The notes under the pieces were generated by a model, which did not search any database, had not been told where the DNA came from, and saw only the letters and a list, made by a program, of their open reading frames with translations. Below are positions 12,701 to 22,032 of a stretch of 64,000 bases of DNA, in pieces (the stretch's first letter is position 1; each line of letters opens with the position of its first letter). The position numbers and the translations under genes are program-made. The stretch comes from Corbicula japonica. Lineage: Eukaryota > Mollusca > Bivalvia > Venerida > Cyrenidae. The DNA lies in assembly GCA_038501625.1 (NCBI GenBank), contig JAZAYU010000225.1, positions 620,001-684,000 of the forward strand. Reading direction: 5' to 3'.

Positions 12701-13268
12701 CGTCATACACAAGATATTGGTGTTGACTGTTGTCGTAAGTCGTATTGTTGTGCCCGTTATTTTTTTCAGTTTCAAGTTCAACACGAAATGTACCGACGCG
12801 TTATATATGTCTTAACAAACTTTTTGTAAACTGTCTGTAAACGCTATAGAAAGTGTATACAAGAAAAAAGAACGGTTACCATATGTGTGCAATTCTCGTA
12901 CAGTTTTAAGTTTACGATTGTTTGTTATGTTTTTCTAACTGTGATTACTAGACACTTAAATGTTCCTTCTTAACAGCTTAAAGTATTTCCAATTAGTAAT
13001 TTAATGAAAGTGTAGTATTTTATTACATTTTATTACGATTACGATTATTCGTATTATAACTGCTACATGTAAATATGTTTTACTTATTCGTTGCAGTGTT
13101 CAACTATTGCCTTTTAACACTAATATATACGTTGCAATACATTGACAACAATGGCTATTTTACAATAAAATCGAATGTATGATTCGAATTACATGTATGT
13201 CTATTCCATTCTGTTTCCTTTTTGTTGTTTTTTTTTCAGCAAACTGTCAGGATGCAATCATCGGGTAG
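630..13268 (+). CDS. Multi-SRCR-domain (group A) secreted or receptor protein, 3' part, 14 exons
   Basis: Exons 630-792, 2174-2352, 2958-3022, 4167-4249, 5185-5351, 5837-5987, 6533-6708, 7128-7275, 8142-8317, 8562-8712, 9996-10168, 11580-11724, 12562-12734 and 13240-13268 all have AG/GT borders and compatible phases. Together they read 658 codons and a TAG without interruption. They encode six scavenger receptor cysteine-rich domains, each with the (V/I)RLV-G, GRVE, GT(V/I)C and CRMLG blocks in the first exon and the FGQG, C-x-G-x-E and NC blocks in the second. Group-A SRCR domains are known to be split over two exons and to lack the first and fourth cysteines of group B; both hold here. The protein ends nine residues after the last domain with no membrane segment or GPI signal, so the C-terminus looks soluble. 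SRCR proteins bind microbial and modified-self polyanions outside the cell. The 5' end (signal peptide, any further domains) is off the left edge. SRCR copies are many in molluscs, so no gene symbol is given. Confidence 0.9.
793..2173 (+). repeat. Minisatellite in intron after SRCR exon 1 (about 25-bp unit)
   Basis: About 1019-1945 is a tandem array with consensus near CAATACACCTAGTTTCCAACCTTGG (given only to show the ~25-bp period), roughly 37 units, with 1-2 base length changes and point differences between units. It fills most of this intron. A reverse-strand open frame through part of it is a by-product of the repeat. Confidence 0.9.
2174..2352 (+). CDS. SRCR domain 1, second-half exon
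   Basis: Acceptor TTGAG, donor C/GTACGT. Encodes [22 protein letters not shown] and DVGISC. The Cys before the conserved His is replaced by Tyr (ASYSH). Start chosen because it supplies the single base the previous exon needs and gives the 59-codon length seen in the sister exons. Confidence 0.85.
2958..3022 (+). CDS. SRCR domain 2, exon 1 of 3
   Basis: Acceptor TTTCTAG, donor AAT/GTAAGC. Encodes [19 protein letters not shown] and stops in phase 0 in the middle of what is a single exon in the other five domains. Confidence 0.85.
3114..3255. mobile_element. 142-bp palindromic MITE, family P, copy 1
   Basis: Near-perfect inverted repeat with ends CCCAAGATCATAAAAC and GTTTTATGATCTTGGG-like, centre GGCGACTGGTCGCC. 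The arms contain ATCTGATTGGCTGAAATGG. Non-coding; would fold into one long hairpin. Four more copies occur in the window. Confidence 0.85.
3695..4153 (-). mobile_element. Interspersed repeat family A, 5'-truncated copy
   Basis: Matches the full copies at 22033-22652 and 44281-44899, including GGTGCACC, the AAACC(A/C)CCAGTGG block and the terminal GATTCCTGATATGCATATTT. It ends 14 bases before the acceptor of the next SRCR exon. Confidence 0.75.
4167..4249 (+). CDS. SRCR domain 2, exon 2 of 3
   Basis: Acceptor ATAATGTAG, donor AC/GTAAGT. Begins in phase 0 with [20 protein letters not shown] and ends with MLGYKD in phase 2, completing the first half of domain 2. Both expected cysteines are present. 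Confidence 0.87.
5185..5351 (+). CDS. SRCR domain 2, second-half exon
   Basis: Acceptor GTCATACAG, donor G/GTAAGT. Encodes [28 protein letters not shown] and GVNCGG; all four second-half cysteines are present. Confidence 0.88.
5837..5987 (+). CDS. SRCR domain 3, first-half exon
   Basis: Acceptor TTATTTTAG. Encodes [24 protein letters not shown] and [10 protein letters not shown]. Donor taken as CC/GTGTGT because it keeps phase 2 as in all sister exons; a better-looking GTAATT four bases later would break the phase. Confidence 0.85.
6120..6195 (+). repeat. Fragment of interspersed repeat family B
   Basis: Contains CCATGAACAGG and AGAGCCTG, as in the better copy at 28488-28740. Lies in an SRCR intron. 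Confidence 0.4.
6533..6708 (+). CDS. SRCR domain 3, second-half exon
   Basis: Acceptor TTGCTTCAG, donor G/GTAAGT. Encodes [31 protein letters not shown] and GVNCKG; all four cysteines present. Confidence 0.88.
7003..7095 (+). repeat. Fragment of family A repeat (left end)
   Basis: ATATGCATATCAGAAATCGCC followed by a purine-rich stretch and AGCATGGGTTAAT, matching the start of the full family A copies. Confidence 0.55.
7128..7275 (+). CDS. SRCR domain 4, first-half exon
   Basis: Acceptor GTCTTCGCAG, donor AC/GTGAGT. Encodes [20 protein letters not shown] and [10 protein letters not shown]. The GTVCDD cysteine is Ser here (GTVSDN). Confidence 0.87.
7719..7974. mobile_element. 256-bp MITE with 29-bp perfect terminal inverted repeats
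   Basis: Left end GGGGCACGTCACGGGAAAAG continuing to 7747; 7946-7974 is its exact reverse complement. Flanked by AAAT on both sides, a possible 4-bp target duplication. No coding capacity. Inserted in the intron within SRCR domain 4. Confidence 0.88.
8142..8317 (+). CDS. SRCR domain 4, second-half exon
   Basis: Acceptor ACATTTACAG, donor G/GTATGA. Encodes [23 protein letters not shown] and DVGVNCDG. The Cys two residues before His is Leu (LSLSH), matching the loss of its partner in the first half. Confidence 0.87.
8486..8535 (+). repeat. Compound (TTC)n/(TTA)n microsatellite
   Basis: Runs of TTC then ATT triplets directly upstream of the acceptor of the next SRCR exon; the TTC run is about 25 bases before it. 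Confidence 0.85.
8562..8712 (+). CDS. SRCR domain 5, first-half exon
   Basis: Acceptor TTCTATTTCAG, donor CC/GTATGC. Encodes [26 protein letters not shown] and [10 protein letters not shown]. Confidence 0.87.
9325..9720 (+). repeat. Family A repeat, partial copy with a second fragment behind it
   Basis: 9325-9568 matches the middle of family A (GGTAACCGCC, CCACTGGGGGTTTAAACC, CCTCACACTTGCCCC). 9596-9720 repeats the purine-rich and CACCACCAACAATTAA parts again, so two fragments lie head to tail. Located in the intron of SRCR domain 5. Confidence 0.75.
9996..10168 (+). CDS. SRCR domain 5, second-half exon
   Basis: Acceptor TTTCTTACAG, donor G/GTGAGG. Encodes [31 protein letters not shown] and LFVNCNG. 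Confidence 0.88.
10392..10490 (-). repeat. Family B repeat, tail part, reverse orientation
   Basis: AAAATAGATGAAAATGGAAC ... GCAGGCTCGG ... GAGCCTGTTCATG is the reverse complement of the tail of the copy at 28488-28740. Confidence 0.65.
10621..11178. mobile_element. 558-bp TA-flanked MITE (family C, CTCAGCAAAAATA ends)
   Basis: Terminal inverted repeats of 29 bp with one mismatch, starting CTCAGCAAAAATA and running through AAAGTACCCAC. TA on both sides as target duplication, typical of Tc1/mariner-type elements. No transposase. A relative lies at 62089-62499. Confidence 0.85.
11580..11724 (+). CDS. SRCR domain 6, first-half exon
   Basis: Acceptor AGCGGCAG, donor CC/GTAAGT. Encodes [32 protein letters not shown] and VVICRIL. 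Confidence 0.87.
12562..12734 (+). CDS. SRCR domain 6, second-half exon
   Basis: Acceptor GTCAATCAG (weak pyrimidine tract), donor C/GTAAGT. Encodes [27 protein letters not shown] and DIGVDC. Start chosen for phase and equal length (173 bp) with the domain 5 exon. Confidence 0.85.
13240..13268 (+). CDS. SRCR gene terminal coding exon
   Basis: A strong acceptor (T-run then CAG) leads into PNCQDAIIG and TAG at 13266-13268. The tail is short, with one extra cysteine and no membrane anchor. Confidence 0.8.
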
Positions 13269-13310
13269 TCAAAACAAAGCCACTTCTATTGTATTTACAG
13301 TTATCATCGA

Positions 13311-13390
13311 AATAAAACGGATCATACAACATGTGTTTGGTTCGCTACTATGTGCTGCATAAAATTGCATTTATTTATTCAAACAATAAA
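13311..13390 (+). terminator. Poly(A) signals of the SRCR gene
   Basis: AATAAA at 13311-13316 and again at 13385-13390, 43 and 117 bases after the stop codon. Confidence 0.6.
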
Positions 13391-13730
13391 AATTTACAAG
13401 GCTAATGTGAAATTAACTTCGGTTGTTTAAACAAACTTGTTTTTATTGTTTTGGAGTGTTTTAAATGAGCTCAAGATATTCTTCCTGCCTTTAGCCGCGG
13501 CTGCTTGCTGCCCTTTGTGATAACTCTTGATTTTTATTCTCAGACATCATGTCAAAAATCTAATTTCTTTACTAAATAGTTAAACCCGTTGTACCATTTT
13601 TGTGGTAAAGCACAATCCCGTTAACTCGAGACCGTAACCCATTGTTACGAAAGCAGACGGGAATATGATTCGTTGCCATCGTGTAAGATAAGTATTTTGT
13701 TCAAGCCTCATAGTTCAACAAACAAACTTC

Positions 13731-13736
13731 TTTATT
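13731..13736 (-). terminator. Poly(A) signal of the sulfotransferase gene
   Basis: TTTATT on the plus strand, AATAAA on the minus strand, about 130 bases past the sulfotransferase stop. The two convergent genes are separated by about 600 bp. Confidence 0.55.
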
Positions 13737-13866
13737 TTCCTTTAACTGCTTGCTAAAGTTCTTTCATGAATATGTTTGGGTAAACCCGTGACACTGTCTC
13801 TCGTGGGATATGCAATTACAAATGATACTCTAAGCTATTGTAAACAGAAAATTGGTCTGCTTTCTT

Positions 13867-14934
13867 CTAATAACCCCAACTAAATCGCCTGTGAATGAGT
13901 TTGAAAAACTCATTATTTAGTGGTCTGAAATAATCCTCCAGTAAAGTTCTAACGTCTTCAGTAACATTAGGATGAGTTCTTCCTTTGCCCTCATGTAGAC
14001 AGTCCAATCCTGATACATCTGAAGTCAGGCAATATTTTCCTTTCGTTTCGTTAAACGCAAACTTGTCCGGTGTAAAATAGTTCCCAATTTGGAGAAAGTT
14101 TTCCACCTTGTTTAACTCCCCAGATGGGTTTAATTCCAGGTTGTTACCGTCAACTACCAATATCTGACTCGCATTGAAGTTATTTAGCCATGGCTTAACA
14201 TATTTTGGATAATTAGAGAAATCTATAAAACAAGATTTGGCATTAATTTTTGTTCTATTGTTTAGTGTAATAACATCTTCAAATTTCGGTTGACCAACTT
14301 TACTTCGCTTCAACATTGCATACATTGATTCAGCTCGTATGATAGGGTCTTTTACGATGATAAGTATTTTCGTATTTGGATTCATTTTCTTGATTCTTGT
14401 AGCACAGACACCACGATAAAAGTATGGCGGAGATTTTTCCATCGTTATTTGACTTGAGTAACTACACGGCATTAGGTTTCGGTACCAGTCAAGAGATTTA
14501 CTATTATAGAACTGGGAGAAATATTTAGGTTCTACCGGTGTCATACACGCGGCCACCTGCGGATGAACACTAAGAAACGTTAACAATGCAGACGTCCCCG
14601 ACTTCTGTATTCCAACTACAATTGCATGTGGAAGTCGTTTTTCACATTTTTCTGACTGGTTTGGATATATTATTTTTCTAGGCTGCTCTCCGCCATCTAT
14701 CAAATCTTCATAAGTTATTTCGGTATTTCTAACCTTAGGTTCTTCGTCAATTTGCACACCTGCTGCGCAATTACAATGGAAACTTTTTCGTTCAACTTGT
14801 GTTTCGGAAACACTGACAAGACTGTTGACTGATTGTTGGGAAAGAAGTGTTAAAATAACCGTTGTTGTGACGGCCAACATGACGATAAACATAGTCTTTA
14901 ATTTTTGTGGTAAATTTGTACTGTTCGTCTTCAT
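13867..14934 (-). CDS. Heparan sulfate glucosamine 3-O-sulfotransferase-like, type II membrane protein (355 aa)
   Basis: Single coding exon. The start is the Met of MKTNST, because 19 bases upstream there is a strong acceptor (TTTTTCTTTTTCAG), so the longer upstream reading frame is intron. Residues 15-31 form a membrane anchor after a short basic tail (Golgi type II). The PAPS 5'-phosphosulfate loop is VVGIQKSGTSALL (106-118). MEKSPPYF (165-172) and ILIIVKDPIIRAESMY (190-205) are the catalytic-lysine and 3'-phosphate blocks. YC...DCLHEGKGRTHP (301-322) is the HS3ST disulfide loop and PAPS motif. The family transfers sulfate from PAPS to the 3-OH of glucosamine in heparan sulfate. E135 (VEPKYF) aligns with the catalytic Glu. 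The loop Arg is Ser115, and His and Asp after the Glu are Lys137 and Ser140, so substrate preference may differ. Five lumenal NxS/T sites. Could instead be a divergent relative with another glycan substrate. Confidence 0.88.
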   Translation of the reverse strand: MKTNSTNLPQKLKTMFIVMLAVTTTVILTLLSQQSVNSLVSVSETQVERKSFHCNCAAGVQIDEEPKVRNTEITYEDLIDGGEQPRKIIYPNQSEKCEKRLPHAIVVGIQKSGTSALLTFLSVHPQVAACMTPVEPKYFSQFYNSKSLDWYRNLMPCSYSSQITMEKSPPYFYRGVCATRIKKMNPNTKILIIVKDPIIRAESMYAMLKRSKVGQPKFEDVITLNNRTKINAKSCFIDFSNYPKYVKPWLNNFNASQILVVDGNNLELNPSGELNKVENFLQIGNYFTPDKFAFNETKGKYCLTSDVSGLDCLHEGKGRTHPNVTEDVRTLLEDYFRPLNNEFFKLIHRRFSWGY

Positions 14935-14939
14935 CGTTT

Positions 14940-14970
14940 TGAACTGAAGTTTACTGAAAAAGAAAAATAA
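14940..14970 (-). promoter_or_regulatory. 3' splice site in the sulfotransferase 5' UTR
   Basis: On the minus strand a T/C-rich tract ends in CAG with the exon beginning at 14953. The non-coding first exon and promoter were not located. Confidence 0.7.
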
Positions 14971-16009
14971 TTCAATTATTATAATTAGGACGGCATTAAA
15001 AATCACTATGATCACATTCTTTAAGTATTATCTGTCAACTTACAGGTTGAGACAACTGCATGAATGATACTTAAGTACCAGGCATGATCACGTGTGGTGG
15101 GTATTAACAGAATAATCCGTAGCTTTGTTATGGTAATCGCCATAATTACCTCACATGTGCGATTTTGCTCATTCCGTAAAATAAAAGGAATGAAACATAA
15201 TATATTAACAAGTAGTATGAAAACTACGAAAACATTCGTTATTCTGCTTTCTAGACATAATAATGGTCGGGATCTTGCAGTTATTTTCTTGCCCAACAAA
15301 ATTCTTCTTGAGTTATTGTCAAATTGTTATATATGTATTTGCCATGCCTTTTACAGTAAACATACATTAAAAAAGAAAATCAACAACCATAACTGGTTAT
15401 TACACAGCAAAAATATCCCAATACGTTAACCGTACGTACGAAATACGTGGTACTACAAATAGTACAACGGACGGCTCTTTTTGCTGTGTGTTAAAAATGT
15501 AACTGTTTTAAATAAAAACAAAAAAGATATACTAGGTAGTTTGATACATAGCAACCGTTCAGCATCATTTATAAATATCCTATACCTGTATTTCAAATAA
15601 CGTGTCGCTTATTCTAAAAACAAGATGAAATGTTGGTGATTAGAAGGTGTCCCGGCATTTTTATTTCCTAAAATTTCTAAAATGTTGGAAAGACCAGCTT
15701 TTAAATTTTCATTTTTCTTTTTTAAGCATGCCATGTATTTTTTGCTAAGGAGTTTGTAGTTTATATAAATTTTAAAATTAGTGTAAGGAAAGAATGACAA
15801 TGATCTCTAAATTGCGATTTGTATATATAATGTTTTAATTCAATGTAATATAACTCTTAATATAGCTTTCATTATATGAATGGAGTAATAAAGCTACTAC
15901 AATGTACACTTACCTATTAATTTAACAGTTTAAAATAGAAGTGATATTAAACATAGTTGAACCATTACTGTAACGCTGGATTGTCTTGATTTCGCTCATT
16001 GTATAAATC

Positions 16010-16330
16010 TGAAAATACAACATTGAAGGTTTAATGTTAACCGCCATATGCATACCATTATGTGGAATGGATCAAAACTGCCTGGTACAGTACACGGTTG
16101 ATTTGCATGGTCAGTGGTACGCATTTTCATTTGCCCATCGTATCTCTCTATTACTGATATAGGAAATCTCGTTTTGACACGCGGACTGGACGAGAATCTC
16201 GTCACGTGACAAATCAAACCTAACCTGCACACTTTTCAAATTTGTCGTGTTCAGTGGGTTTAAATGTTCTCTTTACAATGTTCTCCGGGGCTAGGCGGTG
16301 TGTGCAGTAATATGTATTTCCATTATAAAT
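16010..16330 (+). repeat. Family B repeat, rearranged copy
   Basis: Head (ACATTGAAGGTTTAATGTTAAC, CGCCATATGCATACCAT) followed by tail-type TTTGTCGTGTTCAGTGG and then a middle block GGGGCTAGGCGG, so block order differs from 28488-28740. Confidence 0.6.
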
Positions 16331-16729
16331 TGCTGTTACAGTTAACAGTGAACAAATCATACTGTTTACATCATGCCATCTTTAATTCCTACACAAGATT
16401 AGGATAAAACCAGAGTGTTATCACATTTTAAAGACCACAAAAAGATGTGCCAGCTGATCTGAATCTACATCAATGGCATCTGATCTGGATTTACATGGGC
16501 TGCACAATGTGGTAAAGAGGTGTGTCCATGAAGTAAGTTAAGTTATTAACTGTGAAAACTGAAACAGCATTATTTTTTTCTAAAAAAAGTGATCAAGATT
16601 ATGAGATTTACCCACTAAATAAAGGATTTAATAAGTGACCATAAGTGGCGTTTGATTCTGTGTCTTCCAAAAATTTGGCATGTTCAGGTGATGTTGTGTG
16701 AACATGCCAGTGATTATTTTACACCATAG

Positions 16730-17124
16730 CAGGGCTGGACATATTTCATTTTTTGTAATCTTTTTCTAGTCCAGAACTAGCTGGGTAAACATTTCAGCTA
16801 GTCCCATTTTTGCGAAATTAAGCAAATTCTGATTTGTCAGTATTAACAGTAAAAAAAGAAACAGGAAATTCAAGAGGAAGCGTTACATGGGGGCTTGATA
16901 ATGTTAAAACAGATCTCACAACATGTTTTTTTGTAATAAACTTATTGCTTTTGTAATATGATATGCATATGGTGCTAAAAGAGAATGTCTTGTCAAATTA
17001 ACGTTTAAACAAGTCTGCACTAAAAAATTGAGCTAGCCCACGGACAAGCAATCAGATTTTGAGATTGTCCGATACAATTTTCAGCTTGTCCAGGGCGTCG
17101 GGCTAGTTGGTTTGTCCAGCCCTG
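16730..17124. mobile_element. 395-bp MITE with CAGGGCTGGACA ends (hAT-like)
   Basis: Twelve-base inverted ends CAGGGCTGGACA/TGTCCAGCCCTG, directly flanked on each side by CATAG. The end sequence resembles hAT elements, but a 5-base rather than 8-base duplication is seen. Internal CTAGTCC/GGACAAGC-like motifs recur near the ends. No coding capacity. Confidence 0.75.
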
Positions 17125-17494
17125 CATAGTCATGTAAAGGAAGGGCAAATTCTGTGCTGTTTGAGTGTTTGTACTAACACAGTTATTAAAGGTAAACAAT
17201 ACCTCTCCAGTAGTCTAATTTTTCTCCTATTCCAGTTTCATGCTCTTTGAACCAGATTTGTCACTCATCTTTCATATGTATACTTCAAACTGAAATACAA
17301 ATTACAAAAAACAAATTTTATTAACGATTATATTTTCCCAATGCATGCATATACTTTCCGTTGACTTAATTTATTTTCTTAGTGTCAGCGATCATTACAC
17401 TCAAACATCTGGACCCAGACATGTATACAAAAGCTCGACAAAAACTATTCGACTGTGAAAACTTAATAAATTTTCAAATTTATACCAATTAATT

Positions 17495-17745
17495 TATGGT
17501 CAACACGGCTTTACCATGCAACACATTTGAACGTGTAACAGTTACTTGGTTTACAGAGCAATTATTCCTAAAATCTGAAATAAATAATTAGTGGTAAACA
17601 CGGCTTCGCCGTGCTTCCTATTTAAATCATTCTACACTATGCCTCATTTTTTTATGAAATGTAGCTCTAATAATTTTTATTTGTTGTAAATGAAGCATTA
17701 TTCAGATAGCATTTGGTAAACACAGCGCTTTACCATGCCTCAAAT
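17495..17745 (+). repeat. Three spaced copies of a short hairpin motif
   Basis: GGTCAACACGGCTTTACCATG, GGTAAACACGGCTTCGCCGTG and GGTAAACACAGCGCTTTACC lie about 100 bp apart. Each is a short imperfect palindrome. Confidence 0.5.
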
Positions 17746-18639
17746 TTCAACTTATATTAGCAGAGTAGCTGTATGCTATATCTGAGAACCTTGGGTTTGA
17801 GTCCTGATCATGAATACACATCTTCAATGCCATTAGCTGGTCAGATTTCATTTGACCCGTTCTGTCCAGTCTACAATATCCAGAGTTAATTCAATGCAAT
17901 ACCTTATCGCTTTCCCACACCAAATTAAAAAGAAAGAAATCGATATTACTATCTAAACTGCAATGTTAAACTTACTGTTCTTGTTGATGATTGCAGTAAA
18001 AAAAAAAAAAACATCGTAAATTTCCAATGTTTAGAATGTTGGGGAAACCGGTGTATCTGTCACTTTGTCAGTCTGTATTTTAATTAATTAACCAAAATCG
18101 AACAACTACCGTATACGCATCGCTACGGTAGAGTCTACTGTTAGACCCTAACTCTGCGACAATATTAGGTTTTAATCAATGTAGAAACTTAGTTACCTTA
18201 ATTTTTTGCGAGTTTAATCTTAATTGTTATCTAACATATGGAAGAAGAACATCTGAAAATGTGAATCGTGAAACAAAATGGCGGCTTTTCAGTTTTAAAG
18301 TCCGGAAGCAAGCCATCTGGACTATTGAAATCTGATCGTCCAATCAGAAGCCTTATTTTGCGACACGGTTTCAAAGTTTCAAGGTACTGCTTTTGCTCAT
18401 GCGCAATACCGTAATCGAAATCGACACGTCGAAATCGTAGGGTAGATTCCGTATAAAATAAATTGGATTATTTATATTTATCATTGATAAATCTAGTTCG
18501 CGAAACGGTGTAAAAGCGATTTATACTGAACATTTAACTTCAGCAACAACACTTACTCATTTCGTTTAAATGTTTAAATTAGTAGTGAGAGTTAACATAT
18601 TTAAACCTTTTAATTGAAATTCAGTCTTGTTTTCGCTCA

Positions 18640-18775
18640 CTGTTTGAATCTGAAAATACCACATTGAAGGTTTCACTTTAACCGCCATAGGCATACCATT
18701 ATTTTGGAGATCAAAACTGAAACTGTTGATGTGTACATATAATACATGTATTGAGTTGCGCCCAACCCGAAACCA
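18640..18775 (+). repeat. Family B repeat, head part
   Basis: TACCACATTGAAGGTTTCAC and ACCGCCATAGGCATACCATT as in 28488-28740, then GAGTTGCGCCCAACCCG. It runs directly into the palindromic MITE at 18776. Confidence 0.65.
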
Positions 18776-18923
18776 GGGTTGAAGGTTTTAAAACTGAGAT
18801 TGGAAACCAGTCTCAAATCTCAAGCATCTGATTGGCTGAAATGGCGACTGGTCGCCATTTCAGCCAATCAGATGCTCGAGATTTGAGACTGGTTTCCAAT
18901 CTCAGCTTTATAACCTTCAGCCC
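18776..18923. mobile_element. Palindromic MITE family P, copy 2
   Basis: Arms GGGTTGAAGGTTTTAAAACT and its near reverse complement. Shares the centre GGCGACTGGTCGCC and ATCTGATTGGCTGAAATGG with copy 1. Confidence 0.85.
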
Positions 18924-19374
18924 AGATGAGGAAGAAAGTTATACGCATTTTCATTTTTACCATGAACTGGCTCATTCAAACTGCAAAATTTCCTAACTAG
19001 AGTTTTTCTCTTTTTCACAAACATAACTCATCAATAACATGAATATCTCAACACTGCGACTCTATAACCTCCCTTTATATTGTCTGGAAGGTACATTTTT
19101 GTATTCTGTCGGTTTTTTAGTGTTATAAGATACATGTATTTTATCTGACAAATATCATACTTGTATCGAGAAAATCGAAGGAACTGTAAGGACGATTTTC
19201 CGTGTGCCATCGTGGATGTTAAAAGTGTTTACAAGCGGTCAGCTTGCACCACTGCATGTGCGATATTCGTTGTGTACTGAAATGTCTTCACAGATAATAC
19301 CATTAAGTTCCATTAATTCGCTGACGACTTTTTTAAAACATGAAGTGATGTCGGTATCAACATGACATTAATAA

Positions 19375-19515
19375 AAAAGTGAAATATACATAATCAGGAA
19401 TCGCCACACTCACAAAACACAGGCTCTGCACAGAGCGAAAAAGAAGAGAGGAAAAGAGAGCATGTGTTGATAAGTATGTCAAATTCAAATAAGACACCAC
19501 AACTTGGGGTTAAAG
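19375..19515 (+). repeat. Family A repeat, left-end fragment
   Basis: GTGAAATATACATAATCAGG, CGCCACACTCACAAAACACA and the purine-rich block match the first 140 bp of the full copies. Confidence 0.7.
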
Positions 19516-20584
19516 ATAATCCTTTGAGATGTTAACAAGCAATGGTCACATTCTTCGACATTTAAGTTGTTATATTATACAGAATTTACAATGTTTTATT
19601 TTTCTTGAGATCTAATATGCTATATTGTTACATATTGTTACTATATAACCTTTGTGTTTTTTATGGCGTAAAGCAAACTGAGCAACACCGTTTGGATCAA
19701 CTTATGACATCAGCTCAAGGAATAATTTTAATTTCCGGAAAAAACCTTTTCTCTTGAGGCGCCCCATTTAAAACTTGAATTGATGGTTAAAGTAATTAAA
19801 ATAGATTTTTTTCTGATAAAATAAATTACAGTTAATGTTTTTAAATAGACTTTGCCACGGGCTATTCATTTTGTTTATCTTTGAAATTTTGTTGATAAAA
19901 TGTATTGGTCTTATTATGAAACTGTCAAATTAATATTTGTAATTTGTCACAAATAGGTTACTTTTCAAATAGGCTAATTACTTGTTAACAGTCCACCGGA
20001 TGTTCCTACTCGGGCAATGGCTGACACTAAATAGTCCCGAATTTTCGCATTTTGGGGACATTAATTGGCCGGTATGGGCTGAAAGGGACAGTAAATGGCA
20101 TGCTTTTACTGACACACGGATACCAAATTATGTTTGAAAATGCAATCAATGAAAAAAAGGCCCTGATTTTAAGACGGAATATGTAAAACAGTTTTGAAGT
20201 TCACACCGTAGTCAAAAAAACAGCCAACCGGATTCAAATGGTAAATCTCTGTTAAAATTGATAAACGACCCCTACTTTTCTTGCTGAAAGATGGATAAAA
20301 CAATAAATTAGCTTTAAAAGCATGTAAGTCAAGGGGAATTTATTTACAAGTCTTACACCAATAAAAAAAACTAAATTCAAAAATGAAAACGATCTATTGC
20401 CGAAGTGAAAACGCATCACTGCCGAGGATTCCGGTTATAATTTCAAATGCTTGGCTACCTGGCAAATACTATGTTTATCAATGTTTCGCCTCATTTTTGG
20501 CTTTTGGCACAGGTTCAGTTTAACGGTCAGTGGGAACTTTTGTTAATGTCGTTTCTGCTCTGTTTTATCATTTTCACTTTAAAA

Positions 20585-20725
20585 ATTCAAAATTGGTCTA
20601 CTTTCTTCAATATCCCCAACAAAATAGCCTGTGAACTAGTATGAACAAATCCACATTTTGTGGTTTGAAATGGTATTTCATTAAAGTTCTCACGTCTTGA
20701 GTTATTATAGAATGAGCCAATACAA
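20585..20725 (-). pseudogene. Truncated sulfotransferase pseudogene (3' end of the 13.9-kb gene)
   Basis: On the plus strand AAATTGGTCTACTTTCTTC, CCCCAACAAAATAGCCTGTG and AAAGTTCTCACGTCTT align in order and spacing with 13848-13975 of the functional gene. This covers about 20 bases of 3' UTR and the last ~35 codons, in the same orientation. The stop codon and reading frame are not maintained, and the catalytic core is absent. Confidence 0.75.
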
Positions 20726-22032
20726 TTTAATTTACGGTCGAATGAAATGAAATATACACGTCTATTTTTAGTCATTGGAACTGTAAAACAGACGTTAGCA
20801 ATTCAATTTAAACAATTTAAATTTTAAATAATTAATATACTGTTGCAATAACTGCCCTACATGTAACAGCGCTCTTCCTTCTTTTTTTGGTTAATAACAC
20901 AGCAGATAAAATTCTGCATTTTATGTTGGTTTATGATACAACAGATAAACTTATGCTTCATTGTAATACACTAATTACCTATTACGTGTAAAAATCACTT
21001 ATTTTCATTGCTTTTGTAACATACTCAAAGCTTACCGTTTTAAGATTAGATATCTCGCAGATTGCAAGTCGAAAAGCTCACAATAAATCCTAGGCAACGA
21101 TATCTATTGTTCATTTTTCCGTTTAAGTCGGCTAAAATCCTACTCTTAGTATTTTGTTTTAAAATGTAGACAAATTGTTTCCAAAAAATTGAATTTTATT
21201 TAATCACGTTTTTCAAATCTAAAGACATAACTACACAAAGTCTTACTCCTGCATATGTTAACGCTGTTGTTTGAAGTGTGCTCTTTTAGCAAAAGCATAA
21301 GAAAATATTATAGTCTTGATGGTTTTTAATTTACAAATATTCGAAATAAAACTTAAAACCCTTCGGGCGTTATTGGTCATCGATGTTTGCGCCGTGCATA
21401 ATAAATACGTAAGGCCATGCAAAAAGTCTTAACCTAAGAAAAGCTTATGTCTCATTTGCAACGGGTATAGACCCACATCAGAATCAGACTGCAGTGTTTG
21501 TATTGCGGAAGCGAAAATGATTGCATTACAGAAGAATGTGAATGCGTTCTGAACTTTTGCTTCCTGTACTATTGACTAGTTCCAGTACGGCATTAAGTAT
21601 TTTCAAAGCCCTTTAAGATATGTCTCCCGAGTTTAAATGTTTGACAACAACAAGCCCAACAGCATTAAAACAACAAATACACGGTGGTTAACATGGTCAA
21701 GCTACTCGGACTTTTTTATCAACTGATTTTTTTATCAAGGGAATGATTTTTGATGATTTTTGTGACATCAAAAAATGGACAAGGAATCGAAAACTTCAAA
21801 AATTCAGCATAAACTCGGGTGAGTTGAAAAAAAGCGGAAAACTAGGATAGTTAAGCTGTATAATTGTCATAATGTCAATGCATTATTGTCATGTTATACC
21901 GTTTTAGTTATGGATTAAACTAGTGGTTCTCTGCAAAGCGGGTGGGGCCTCAATCATAGATAAAATGTGTGCCAATATTTCACCGATTTGCATTTATACT
22001 TTAACTAACTACGATTTTGTTTTTCTCTCTTT

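Noticed and set aside
14935..15015. Longer N-terminus for the sulfotransferase (27 extra codons)
   Set aside because: A strong splice acceptor at 14954-14956 separates it from the coding exon, and the extra residues would create a second hydrophobic segment.
15094..15429. 111-codon open frame upstream of the sulfotransferase
   Set aside because: Lysine- and isoleucine-rich AT-driven composition, no family resemblance; lies in the presumed 5' UTR intron or flank.
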